Source: Taxillus chinensis (lineage: Eukaryota; Streptophyta; Magnoliopsida; Santalales; Loranthaceae). From it: a stretch of DNA of 64,000 bases. Below are positions 43,081 to 54,098 of the stretch, piece after piece. A model generated the notes under the pieces. The model ran no database searches. It was not told the DNA's origin and saw only the letters and a program-made list of their open reading frames with translations. Every line of letters starts with the position of its first letter. The stretch's first letter is position 1. The stretch spans positions 13,424,853 through 13,488,852 of the forward strand of contig CM042087.1 in NCBI GenBank assembly GCA_023512835.1, in the 5' to 3' direction. The translations under genes were made by a program, and so were the position numbers.

Positions 43081-45360
43081 ATGGTCGAAGAAAGCAGTAT
43101 GCTATTCAACACTCGCCTTAACTCCGAAGGTGCATAAGAGCCCCTCCCCAATCGTAGCAGCAGTGAAAATGTTAATCCACCTCAACCTGCTACTACTGCT
43201 TCACAACCACGGAGTTCTGGTTTCCCTTTGACAAAGCCGCCAAAGTTCACACCTGAGCTTTTCTCCCAGTGGAAAGCTCGCATGAGGATGTTCATGGTTT
43301 GCCATGATCATCTCATGTGGTAGTGTCTTCATCAGGAGATACCCACTCCAATGACAATTGGAGAACATGGAGTTAGAAGACCAAAGACTGATGCTGAACT
43401 CACCAATGATGAAAGAGCCTGGCAGTGTGCTAACGAAAAGGCTCTGGCATATGTTACATCGTCTTTGGACTCCAAAGCTTTCACGGACGTCCAGGGCTGC
43501 ACGACAGCAAAAGCTGTCTGGGATAAACTGACAATCCTCTATGAGGGAAGTCAGTCCCAAATGCAGAATGTTATCTATACTTTCAGACAGAACTTTGAGA
43601 GTTTCAATCACAAACCTGGCGAATCTCTCGAGAGCATCTATCGGACATTTGACAAGCTCATCCTTGAGCTAAAAACTGTCAATGAGTATTATTCTCAATC
43701 TCAAATCAATGACAAGTTTTTTCGCTCCTTGCCGGATCGCTACTACTCCAAGCAACTCTAGATGCAATCCGACAAGAACTCGCAGTAGAACTATACAGAG
43801 AGCTACGGACTCACGAGGTCAGGTTTAAACACTCTAACCAAGACGAGAAAATAGCTCGGAAAAAAGGGGGTACCTTGTAAAGCTACGAAATGTCTTAACA
43901 TACTGAGGAATGATGATACTGAAGAGTCTAAGAATTCTAACTCTGATACTGAAAAGGAAATAGCTCTTCTCGTCAAATCCTTCGAGCGATTCCTGCGGAA
44001 AAGCAGAAAAGGATTCAAAAGAGGCTCCTCATCGTCATTCCGAAGGAAGTAGCGATCGGAGTCCAGTTCCCAGGAATGCTATAACTGTGGAAAACCCGGT
44101 CACTGGGCCAAGGACTGTAAATCCAAATCTAAAGTGGCCGAGAAAAGTGACAAGGTTACTCCTCGCCATTCCACCTCAGACAATAGCAAGAACAAGAGGA
44201 AGGCGTTCGTCACAAACTACGTCAGTGGCTCAGAAGAAGAGGAGGAATCCTCGGATGATGAGCCAACTCCTAAGACGAACGTCTATCTCATGCCAAAACT
44301 AAGGTACATTCGATCTCTGAGCTTATGAGTAAATTAGAATCTCTTATTACTGAATGTGATCATAAAAAAAATGAGAGACTAATAATTACTCAAATGTACA
44401 AAGATATGGAAAGTTAGAACAAACATCTTGAGATTACTGTTGCTAGACTAGAATAGGACATAACTGACTTCAGGGGTAAAGAGGCTTGGTATCATGATCT
44501 AAGAGCTGAAAATCACTTGCTAAATACTAACCCAACTAGCCTAAAAGTTATTGTGAAACGACTCGAAAATGAACTGGAACAAGAAAAGGAAATAAATCGT
44601 AAGTGGCTAAAATCCCGGGAAATAGCCTCTACTTTTAGGACTGATCCAGGCAACATCCGAGTCAAACCTGGCCTAGGCTCCGAACCATTGACCTCCACAC
44701 AAACTATTGAGTGTCCTCCGGATTTCATTCCGAAACTAACCAACCTTTACCCTGTTAGTACGTCTAAACCGTTAGATGGTTTCATTTCAGGTGGCACCAT
44801 AGTCTATGATTGTGGAACTGAGGTTGTTACTGTTGTTCCCGAAGCAGTAGCACCCGTATCTAACGATGAAGGGAAGGTTGCTGTAGTTAAAGCCGAAACT
44901 GTAGCACCTAGAAAGAAAGGAAAGGCCAAGGCTGGCACATCTAGGACCAAAGTGCGTCACCCAATTGCAAAGGATTAGGACATAGGGAACAGAGTAGAAA
45001 ATCTGTTAAACCTGAGAAACCTATATCCCCTATTACCACTCCGCATCATAGTGTTTGTTCCATCTATAGAGAAATAGGTCATTATCACTATGAATGCTGG
45101 AGCTTATCTGATAGCTGGCTTTGTAATGAAATTCATACTAATAAAGATCAGTTTATCAAAAAGGGTTCTTCGAGCAAATCAAAATCTAAATCTCAAAGGA
45201 GTGTCTCTCCCAAGAAAACCCAAGTAAAAGAAGCAGCTGAATCCAACAAAATAAAGTCAACCTGGAAAGCTAAAACTCCTAATAAAGTTAAATCTAGAAC
45301 TATTGACACCACTGCTGTTTCTCCTAACCGCCCAAAAAAAGTTTGGGCACCAAAAGTGTA
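43081..45360 (+). pseudogene. gag: Copia copy C gag, broken
   Basis: ATG 43081 (VEESSMLFNTRLNSEG) opens a frame with stops at 43135, 43321 and 43762. Domain order is as in copy B: UBN2-type gag (FSQWKARMRMFMVC; WDKLTILYEGSQSQMQNVIY; FNHKPGESLESIYRTFDKL), an intact zinc knuckle CYNCGKPGHWAKDC (44076-44118), the acidic SGSEEEEESSDDEP stretch, a helical region (about 44330-44600) and GFISGGTIVYDCGTE near 44785. Frameshifts lie near 43800-43880, 44300 and 44960. A C-terminal basic region ends in RPKKVWAPKV then stop at 45358. Confidence 0.86.
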
Positions 45361-45394
45361 AACTGTTGTCTTACAGGAGCATCTCTGGATTGCA

Positions 45395-46010
45395 TTGCCA
45401 GATCACTTGAAGTTAAAGATCAATAAGAGCAAGTGGATCCTCGATAGTGGATGCTCCGGACATATGACGGGTGATCAGTCTCTGCTCGTTGATGTTACTG
45501 ACAAACGAGGCCCATCCGTATCATATGGGGACAACAGCAAAGGTAAGACTGTGGGGTATGGCACTTTAACCAATGGCTATGTATCAATCACTAGAGTTGC
45601 ACTAGTTGATGGTTTGAAGCATAATCTGCTGAGTGTTAGTAATTTATGTGACAAAGGATTTACTGTCTCTTTTATGTCCAACACCTGCAGTGAGGGAAAA
45701 CCTATCCGGAGATGTTAAGTTATCCGGATTAAGAGATGGGGACATATATTTAGTGGTCTTAAGAAATAATTATTCTAACCTTGTATGCTTCCTCACTAAA
45801 GCATCAGATGAAAAAAGTTGGCTATGGCACAAGCATTGCGCACATTTAAATTTTAAAACCTTGTCTAAATTAGCGTCGCTTGATTTAGTAAATGGATTGC
45901 CCAAACACAAATTCTCCAGAGACTCCATCTGTAGAGAATGCCAACTCGGTAAGCAGACCAAACACAGCTTTAAGAGCAAATCAGTTAATTCAATAACTGC
46001 TCCGCAGTAA
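45395..46010 (+). pseudogene. Copia copy C protease and GAG-pre-integrase
   Basis: KSKWILDSGCSGHMTGDQSL (about 45426-45485) holds an intact aspartic protease triad DSG. VGYGTLTNGYVSITRVAL and HNLLSVSNLCDKGFTVSF follow, then a small deletion near 45705 changes the frame. The pre-integrase zinc region reads WLWHKHCAHLNFKTLSKLAS and CRECQLGKQTKHSFKSKS. A TAA at 46008 (Gln position) ends the open stretch. Confidence 0.86.
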
Positions 46011-47201
46011 CTTCTACACATGGACCTCTGTGGTCCCATTTCTATTTCTTGTCTTGCCGGTGCGAGATATACCCTAGTGGTTATCGATGACTTCACCAGG
46101 TATACATGAGTGATGTTCCTGAAGTCAAAGGATCAAACCTTTGAGCATTTTGTAGATCTCTTCAACTGGATAAGCAATTCACAAGGACCGAGCATTAAAT
46201 GCATCGGGAGTGATGTCACGCCCGGATTTCCAACCCAAGGAAATCATATTGTTCATATTGGTACGGAGTGATGTCACGCCCCGGATTTACAATCATGATC
46301 ACGGGTCCTTACAAGTGATCATGGTACGGAGTTTGATTTTTCTAATATGAGATCATATTGTTCTGGACAGGGCATTCAGCATGACTTCTCTGCGCCCAGG
46401 ACTCCACAACAAAATGGAGTTACTGAGCGTAAGAATCGCACCCTAGTCGAAGCTGGTAGATCCATGTTAGCTGGGGCAAAGCTTCATCTCGGCCCATGGG
46501 CTAAAGCTATGTCAACTTCATGCTATGTTCAGAACAGAACTCTTATCAATAAGGTTACCATGACAACACCCTATGAGATGTGGAGAGGAAGGAAGCCATC
46601 AATCTCCCATTTCAAAGTTTTTGGGTATGCTTGCTACGTGTTAAATAATGGCAAAGAGGCCCGAAGTAAATTTAAGCCAAAATCCGATGATGGGATCTTT
46701 GTCGGATATTCTTTACACAGCAAGGCTTATCGTATTTTCAATAGAAATTGTCTAACGGTTGAAGAATCTATCAATGTTAATTTTGATGAATCTAACCTTG
46801 ACTGCTCAAGTGTAGGATCTTCAAATTCAATTATGCAGGATCATACAAATATAATCGACTACTCTCAGTTCAGACATGTTCCTGCTGCAATTATTGACCA
46901 ATCAACAAGCACCGATGAAGCAAGAAGAAATGCTACTGATAATGCTTCAGAAGACTCGGACTTAGGACTTCCACCTATCTCCGGACAAACTATTATAGAC
47001 ATCCATAACTCCGGAGAACCTTCAAGTCCATCCGGACCAGTTAATACTGAAAGCAACAGTGCTGAAGAACTTCCAAGTACTTCAGGAACTGTTCATCTTA
47101 CGGATACAAATGGTCTGGAAGAAGCTCAACCAACTGATATACAAGATCCACCCGATCTGGCAAAGCTTCAAATCATCAACTACTCACCAACACTTGCGTA
47201 G
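46011..47201 (+). pseudogene. Copia copy C integrase, interrupted by a 100-bp insertion
   Basis: First catalytic Asp in [11 protein letters not shown] (46012-46044). A TGA at 46108 replaces the Trp of RYTWVLF. The region around the second Asp (GSD, then HGTEFDFS) is split by the insertion at 46214-46313. The third residue is in [20 protein letters not shown]. The C-terminal domain has [20 protein letters not shown] and a long acidic Ser/Pro-rich linker to RT. A TAG at about 47199 ends it. Confidence 0.85.
46214..46313 (-). mobile_element. 100-bp insertion with LTR termini and target duplication
   Basis: Starts TGTCACGCCCGGATTTCCAA and ends CACGGGTCCTTACA; in reverse it has the TGTAAGGACCC...GGGCGTGACA ends of the Gypsy LTRs in this window. 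Exact AGTGA repeats flank it (46209-46213, 46314-46318), and copy B shows the unoccupied site at 18221-18232. A second TGTCACGCCCCGGATTTAC start at 46272 is again preceded by AGTGA (46267-46271), so an inner 42-bp unit has the same structure. No LTR interior is present. Confidence 0.75.
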
Positions 47202-48290
47202 AAGTATAGGTGGACTCAGAACCATCCATCAGATCAAGTGATTGGTGATCCTACTGTTGGAGTACGAACCAGGGTAGCCACTTCCAATCTATACCTCTAC
47301 TTGTGTTTTCTATCACAAATAGAGCCAAACATCGTGGAAAAAGCCCTTCAAGACTCAAATTGGATAGAAGCTATGCAAGAAGAACTTAATCAGTTCAAGA
47401 GGAATGAAGTGTGGACATTAGTACCAAGGCCGAGATGTCAACAAGTCATAGGAGTTAAATGGGTGTTCCGGAATAAATTAGATATCAAAGGAATAGTAAA
47501 CTGGAACAAAGCTAGACTGGTTAGCTAAAGGATATCATCAAGAAGAAGGCATTGATTATGACGAAACCTTTGCTCCAGTAGCTAGATTGAGGCAATCCAA
47601 ATGTTCTTGGCGTATGCATCATATGAAAACTTCAAGGTTTATCAAATGGACGTCAAAAGTGCATTTCTAAATGGAAACCTTCAAGAGGAGGTTTATGTTG
47701 AACAACCTCCGGGGTTCGTTGAACACAAGGCTGAGCATATGGTATCTAAACTACGGAAAGCTTTTGTACGGATTGAAGCAAACTCCAAGGGCTTGGTACG
47801 ACATAATCGTTAGAATTGTTGCTCAAACATAATTTCAGAAAAGGAAAGATAGACACCACTTTATTTCTACGAAAGGAGAAAGATAATTCACTCATCGTAC
47901 AAATCTTTGTGGTTGACATCATTTTCGGATCGTCCAATCCGAAGCTTTGTGAAGAATTTGCAGAGTTGATGACTGGCAAATTTGAAATGAGCATGATGGG
48001 AGAACTAACGTATTTCCTTGGGATAGAAGTTAAACAAATGAAGGATAGAATCTTTATCAACCAAGCGAAGTACACATGAGACTTAATCAAGAAGTTCGGA
48101 ATGCAAAACTCATCTCCCGTAAAAACTCCCATGCCCATTAGTGCCAAGTTAGATCCTAACCTTGACGGCGAATCTGTAAATGTGACTGAATACAGAGGGA
48201 TGATTGGATCATTGCTGTACCTTACCGCAAGTCGCCCGGATATAATGTTTGCAACTTGCATTTGTGCAAGATAATAGGCGAATCCCAAAG
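47202..48290 (+). pseudogene. Copia copy C reverse transcriptase
   Basis: Copia [45 protein letters not shown] then frame change, [19 protein letters not shown] in another frame, and [20 protein letters not shown] with motif A Asp intact. Motif C reads QIFVVDIIFGSSNPKL (about 47900-47947); the usual YVDD has become FVVD, losing one catalytic Asp. At least three frameshifts (near 47520, 47590, 47760) and a TGA at 48077 are present. Confidence 0.86.
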
Positions 48291-48853
48291 AGTCACACAT
48301 GCTTCATGTGAAACGGATATTGCGATATTTAAAAGGGACAGTGAATTTGGGATTTTGGTACCCAAAGGAATCCAACTTCTCCTTATCCGGTTATTCAGAT
48401 GCTGATTTTGCTGGTTGTCGCATCGACAGGAAGAGCACTAACGGTACTTGTCAATTTCTCAAAAACAGATTGATTTCACGGTTCAGTAAGAAGCAGAATT
48501 TCGTATCAACCTCTACTGCTGAGGCGGAATATATAGCTGCTGGGAGTTGCTGCGCTTAGCTACTCTGGATGCAAAGTCAACTTATTGACTACGACTTCAA
48601 CATGACATCTGTTCCTCTGTACTGTGATAACACTAGTGCCATTGCCATCAGCAACAATCCTGTGATGCACCGAAAGACCAAGCACATTGAAGTCAGGTAT
48701 CACTTCATCCGAGATCATGTTCTTAGAAAGCACATATCTCTCGAACATGTTGCTACGGATGATCAACTCGCAAACATACTCACCAAGCCCCTACCTGATG
48801 CAAGATTTTCTAAACTTCTCCTTAAATTAGGTATGCTTGATCTATCTGCATAG
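48291..48853 (+). pseudogene. Copia copy C RNase H
   Basis: HVKRILRYLKGTVNLGFWYP, GYSDADFAGCRIDRKSTNGT (Asp retained), STAEAEYIAAGSCCA then TAG at 48557 (a Gln position in copy B), LYCDNTSAIAISNNPVMHRK, RYHFIRDHVLRKHISLEHV, LANILTKPL. Ends with a stop at 48851. The spacer to the aORF follows. Confidence 0.88.
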
Positions 48854-50430
48854 TTTCTACTTTATAATTCCAACAGTACTTCTTTCAGAACATGCATCGC
48901 ATTTATAATGCACATTTGACACCAACTGTTTCTCATGCTGATTATTTTTACTTGTGTCATGTATTTTGTTTCTGATAATTTTCTCATATGTTCATATTGG
49001 GAGGATGCTTGCATTTCCGATCAAGTCGTTTAAGCCAACATAATTAAAACGTATATGAATAACCTCTTTAGGATTTCATGATTTTAATCTCCACTCATCA
49101 CCACATGACAAATGTTGTTTCATATTGATTGCTCTATTAACTTGTATGGTTGAAGGAATGAAATGGGTTAGCTCGGAATGCCTGGTGGATGTACTCACAG
49201 TTGCAGTCAGATAGCTCCTGAAGTGTAGTTTCCTAATGGGTAGACAACGTTGTCTCATGATCAAAATTCTTTAACAGGAAATGACTATTGAGAGGATCGC
49301 ATGATCTATGGTGGAGAAAATGCTTTATTAATTATCCAAGTAATACCCCCCCCCCCGTATGTGTCTCATGACCTCTTTCCTGGGTGTCTATCTCGAGGCG
49401 AGTTTATCACCGAGAGGATTGCATGATCTAAAGGGGAGCAATAGCTATCTATTACCTTTGTAATGATCCCCTAATATGTCTCGGATGCTCTTTCCTCTAA
49501 ACTCTCAATTCTGGATCTACCTGGACATGCATTGTTGAATCAGAATTGTGGCATGCTTGGACGTTTTTCTTTCTTCAACCGTGCATTTTAATCGGATAAT
49601 CATCTCGCTTGCTTTTGACATGTGTTCATTTCTCCAGTTTCACTCATGAATCCCCATTTGGAAAAATCATATGATTTTTAATTAATCTTAGCTACGTTGT
49701 TCAACAGGAAGGTTTCGCTATGCTGACTAATATAAACTTGTGTGTTTATTATCTAACATATGCCTTGATTCAGTAACAATGATCATTTTCTCGTATGTAT
49801 ATGTCTACTATATTCCTTTTCAATGCATTAAGTTTTGTTTCTCATTAGTTCGGATTCAGTTGCTCTTCAATAGACTATTTCCTCATATCCGTACTAATCC
49901 CTACCTGTTAAGCTTTTGTTCTTTTAGTTTATTTTCATGAAGCTACAAGTTCAGAATCTCTTTGCAACTTTACCGATATATCTTGTCTATAGTCTCGAGT
50001 TTGAAGTGTTGTGGTACCTCTCTTCTCTTCGACTTCATGACAGCAAAGGAATCTACTTGTCTTTTACTGCACTCTATTTCTCCGGACACGGTCTGCTTTT
50101 CATTCGGATGATCTTATCTCGGATATCGTTTACCCCGAATGATCGTCGGTTCATTCCTCCACACTCTTGGAACTCTCAAATAGCTATAATCCATGTATTA
50201 TTCTATATCACGTGCTTTTGAGGAGGAATAATGATGGTCCATTAAATGCACATCTCGGGATGCACACACTTCCCAAAGAAGGCAAACAGCTGTTATCATT
50301 CCCTGGTCATGCCGTCTCCACGTTATCTCTATATCCGGAGGCGCACCGCTATCAAGACTAATGACATCAGCCTGTCAAGCCGTTCACTGTTCCACTCGCT
50401 TAATCCCTAGACCCACTGACAATCACGGAC
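48854..50430 (+). other. Copia copy C pol-aORF spacer
   Basis: About 1.6 kb with no supported gene. It is colinear with 20736-22380 in copy B and, over 49725-49870, with the copy A fragment. It includes two G-run/C-run units (49307-49360 with a C11 run, and 49430-49475) and the GTCTCGGATG block. Confidence 0.7.
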
Positions 50431-50435
50431 TCGAT

Positions 50436-50553
50436 CTTATATATCCTGGACATTCCTACGCAGCGTGAGTTTACATTTACAAATCCCTAAAACCCTCGTC
50501 GCTCCTTCAATCCCCAAGACCTCGCCTCGTTCACCTCTCAATCTTTCTCTTAA
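50436..50553 (+). promoter_or_regulatory. Internal promoter of copy C aORF: TATA box and telo-box-like motif
   Basis: CTTATATATCC (50436-50446) is followed after about 45 bp by AAATCCCTAAAACCCTCG (50481-50498), a degenerate telo-box, then a CT-rich leader and the ATG at 50554. Copies B and D show the same order. Confidence 0.58.
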
Positions 50554-52317
50554 ATGGCACCCAAAACTTCTCTTTCCGGCATTCACCCCGGCCATCTGGT
50601 TGATTGGCGCGTTGTCTCCGATCCTCCAGCTTAGTTTCTGGAACTCCGCCCATTCCTGGAAGGCTCTGACATCCTGAACCTGATCTCCAATCCTATCAAT
50701 CTTCTTATTGAAGACATTCCTGAGTTCTACCAACGGATCCGCTGCACCACCAACTCCATTATCTCCTACATCCGCGGTGAATCCATATTGATCACCCCCG
50801 CCGTCCTCCGTGCCGCTCTCAATCTACCTCCCGGTGATCCTCAGTGCCCGGATGCTGAGACAATGGCCGCTTCCATGGGCTGCTCCTATAAAGGGAACCA
50901 GTACAAAATGAAGTCCTTCCAAGGTCGCTACCGATGTATGGCGACCATACTGAGCCGATGCCTCTTGGCTCGTACAACCGCTCCTGGACTCCATCCCGTA
51001 CGACCTTCTATTGGCTATGTATAGAGTCTTTGAGGGTCTCCCGATGGACCGGGGGACATTCTTGTTCCGACCGTCGAAGAACCATCCAAAGAACCATTCT
51101 TTCGGGCGGATACTGGCGTTGTCTTCCAGGTATCTACATCTGGACCATTTTGCCCGATATGATGCTATCCCTTTCCCTCAGGCATATTATCTTTGGCACC
51201 TTACGCCTGATAGGAACATAACGGCCCGCCGTCCCTCTGCTGCTCTCCGCCTTCTTCCTACCTCAGAACAACAAGGCAGCTCGGTTGGTGACCCCTCCGA
51301 CCGCCGTGCCCCCGAAGTCAGCTCTGCTCACCAGTCCTCCCGGATTCGGTCCGTTGTTGCCCTCTCCATCTCTCATGCCTCCCAGCACAGCGTCCGTGCC
51401 GACCCTTCTGTGGTTGCGGGACCTTCTCAGCCCAGTTTACCTAAGGCTGTTTCCCTAGCACCTTCTGCTGTGGATGTCCCCACTCCCTCCACTTCCGCTA
51501 TTGCTGCCGCGGTTGATACTATCGTTGCCACTGCAGTCGCTGATGTCCCAGAATCTCTTCTAGAAGCTCCTTTGCCTCCTCTTCCTCAACCCCAAGACTA
51601 CCTTGACCGTCGCTCCGCTGACACTTTAACGAACCTATGGTTCTATTTTAGCCTCGCTTGCGCTGCCTCCATCCCTGACAATGATATGAAGGTGTTTTAT
51701 GCCAAACACACCCACACCCCGGAGGATATGATCGTCTGGAATTTGGACCATGGCTTTCTTATGCCGGCTCACATTCCGGACGTTCCCTTCGCTATCTCCT
51801 TCGGAAAGGCCCATGACGCACGGGTTCCCTCCCCTACTGAGGCTCGGTCCGCCTCTCCTGCAGCTGCCATCCCTGTTGTTGACATCTCTGGTCAAAGTGG
51901 CTCTGCTGCTCCGGATGCCCCCCTCTACTATTGCCGCCGATGTCCCCTCCACTCCCGCTCGACTCCTCCGCCTAGCCGCACACCGCGCTCGTTCTCGTAG
52001 GGGAGTCCTCCAAAGCTCCGGAGTTGGCGCTTGGATATGCCTCCTTTGGTATGGTTCACTCTAATATTGTACTGTCTGCTCAGCTGGACCGTCACGCCCA
52101 AGCCCAAACCGCCCAAATTTCTGCCATCACCGCTAAGGTTGATGCCCTTGGCACCCAACTCCTCTCCGTCTTAACCGACTCTTCCACCTCCATTGAGCAA
52201 AAGATGGATCTTGTCGCCTCGTCCTTCCATTCCTTGTCTACCTCTTTTACGGACTTGGCACACACGATGGCTCGTCCTCCTCCCGTACCTTGACGCTCTG
52301 CCCAACCGGGGGAGAAA
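50554..52317 (+). pseudogene. Copia copy C aORF, N-terminal domain, linker and coiled coil
   Basis: ATG 50554 (APKTSLSGIHPGHLVDW). After a TAG at about 50632 the same frame gives EFYQRIRCTTNSIISYIRGE, ILITPAVLRAALNLPPGD, MAASMGCSYKGNQYKMKSFQ and RCMATILSRCLLARTT. A shift near 51000 gives SFGRILALSSRYLHLDHF and IPFPQAYYLWHLTPD, then a long Pro/Ala/Ser-rich linker with conserved islands (ADTLTNLWFYFSLACAASIP; MKVFYAKHTHTPEDMIVWN) also found in copy B. A further shift near 52000 leads to a helical stretch (RHAQAQTAQISAITAKVDAL, about 52090-52150). No transmembrane segment typical of an envelope protein is seen. Function is unknown; the conserved order in four copies argues that it was under selection. 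Confidence 0.75.
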
Positions 52318-53170
52318 ATGTCATTGGATCCTCCTGCACCTTCCCCAGCTCATGCTGAAAAGCGGTTTGCTTCCTCACTGCTTCCGGGAGTTACCATCCG
52401 TAAACGCAGCCGCTTCTCTCAACCCAGCTCTTCCAGTGCAGCTCCTCTTTCGATCTCTCCATCTGCAGTGGCTGACACCTTTCTCCCATCATACGCGTAT
52501 CTTGATCCTCTCGATGAGGATGGAAGTGTTTTTAATGCTATGGCCAAGTATGCCATGTCAAATGCTAAGCGAAGATATCTATCCGAGTTGTACCCCTTCT
52601 CTCCTCAAGACATAAGAACTATTCGTTCTGAGATGGGTCTGCTCACCATAGAAGACATAGACAACTTCTCTTGGGTAGTTAAGATGGAGATGAGGCTATT
52701 TTCATCCCTATACAAGGACTGGCACATGTTTGATGTCTTGCCATGTTGGAATAAAGGGTATCTTCCAGGATATAGTCGACATTCAGACCTTCATTAATTG
52801 AAATGCTGAGGATAGCACTCCCTTGAAGACTCTTCAATCTGTCCTTATTCCATACTGGGTCATGACACCGCACTTCATGCTGGTTGTCTTTATGATTCCG
52901 TCCAAGCAGCTGATCCTAATTGATTCTCATCAAATTGTGGAGCATAATGTTAGAAGGAATCAATTTGAGCCACTGCGTATTCATCTAACGGAAGTCGTAA
53001 AGCAATCGAGGCTTTATGAAGAAAGGGGCCTAACTCTATTGGGTCCAACTGAAAAGTTGAAGGCGACGATCCGGGGCAAGAAGCTAGTGCCACAACAACC
53101 TGATGGAGATAGCTGCGGAGCCTTTGTCTGTTTCTTCATCAAATCTATTATCGAGGTGGATAAAAACTAA
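52318..53170 (+). pseudogene. Copia copy C aORF, Ulp1-like (C48) protease domain
   Basis: Continues the aORF. A Ser-rich basic linker (GVTIRKRSRF) precedes LYPFSPQDIRTIRSEMGLLT and the C48-like core: TPHFMLVVFMIPSKQLILID (catalytic His in PHF, Asp in LID) and VPQQPDGDSCGAFVCFFIKS (Gln and catalytic Cys). Ulp1-type enzymes process SUMO or remove it from proteins. The spacing between His, Asp and Cys (about 15 and 75 residues) fits the family. A frameshift near 52770 and a stop at about 52800 separate the N- and C-terminal parts. Stop at 53168. The 3' region to the polypurine tract is non-coding. Confidence 0.78.
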
Positions 53171-53398
53171 AACAGCATCCAAGCATATACAATGGAACAG
53201 ACAATAGAGCTTAGAGAGAAGGTTGCAACGATGATCTTCAAATATAGTAAGCCTTATGTACCTTAATGAAAATTTTGTATAAAGGCTGAATTGTACTTTG
53301 TTGCTGATTAATGAAAATGGATGTGACTTTTATTCTGTATGTTATCTTTTTGCGTTGCTTACCATATCAGATTACAAAGGGTTTGGGCATATCCATAA

Positions 53399-53409
53399 TT
53401 GGGGGAGAT
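53399..53409 (+). promoter_or_regulatory. Copia copy C polypurine tract
   Basis: TTGGGGGAGAT ends exactly where the 3' LTR (TGTTGGATGAAGCCC) begins. Confidence 0.82.
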
Positions 53410-54037
53410 TGTTGGATGAAGCCCAGAATTTGGATAATGCTGATAAAGCCCTATGTAACTTGATTTGAGACCTTTGTTGTTTCGTCTTAAGTCATTGCAG
53501 AAGATATGATCTTAATCCGGATGTACACTCGTGAAAGCAAAGCTAAGGACAAGATACATAATCCTAATCCAGGTGAGAATGAGTGTCGTCAAATACTTGG
53601 TAAATAACCAAGTCTTTATACGGAATAAGGATCATTCGTGCGGACTAAGAACTTAAAAGCTACGGACTAAGGAATCCGCACCTAATACTTCAAACAAACT
53701 AAGTCAAATAGATGCGGAGTAAGAATCTTAGTCTACAAAGTCACACAGAGTAAGAAAGTCGTCAGGGAGTTAAAAAGTTAAGTCTTCCACTCAACCGGAC
53801 TAAGGTAAAGAAGACACGGAGTAAGGAATCCGACTCTTCCATACATGCAGAGTAAGGAAGTACTTCTATGGAATAAGGACTTTAGTCTTTATTCACACGG
53901 AGTATGAAAACTAGATGCAGAGTAAGAAATCCGAACCACTCACTCATGCAGAGTAAGGATGTGCTGATACGGAGTAGGCCATCCATTCCTTTAACTCATG
54001 CGGAGTAAGGAAACTAGATGCGGAGTAAAGAAGCACT

Positions 54038-54080
54038 TGTCACGCCCCAGATTTCCAACCCGAGGAAACCAGTTCGTGGC
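54038..54080 (-). repeat. Inverted copy of the G2 LTR terminus
   Basis: TGTCACGCCCCAGATTTCCA, then ACCCGAGGAAACCAGTTCGT, is the reverse complement of the last 41-42 bp of the G2 LTR (58037-58078), with two or three differences. G2 thus begins and ends with an inverted repeat. The primer-binding site follows 4 bp later. Confidence 0.82.
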
Positions 54081-54084
54081 TATA

Positions 54085-54098
54085 TGGTATCAGAGCAT
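54085..54098 (+). promoter_or_regulatory. G2 primer-binding site
   Basis: TGGTATCAGAGCAT is an exact initiator-Met tRNA complement, and the following leader CATGGTCTAGTTGGCCTAGG is shared with G1 at 6906. Confidence 0.85.

Noticed and set aside
46209..46318. A tRNA gene or riboswitch in the 100-bp insertion
   Set aside because: No cloverleaf or conserved tRNA boxes are present; the termini are those of Gypsy LTRs and the target duplication explains it.
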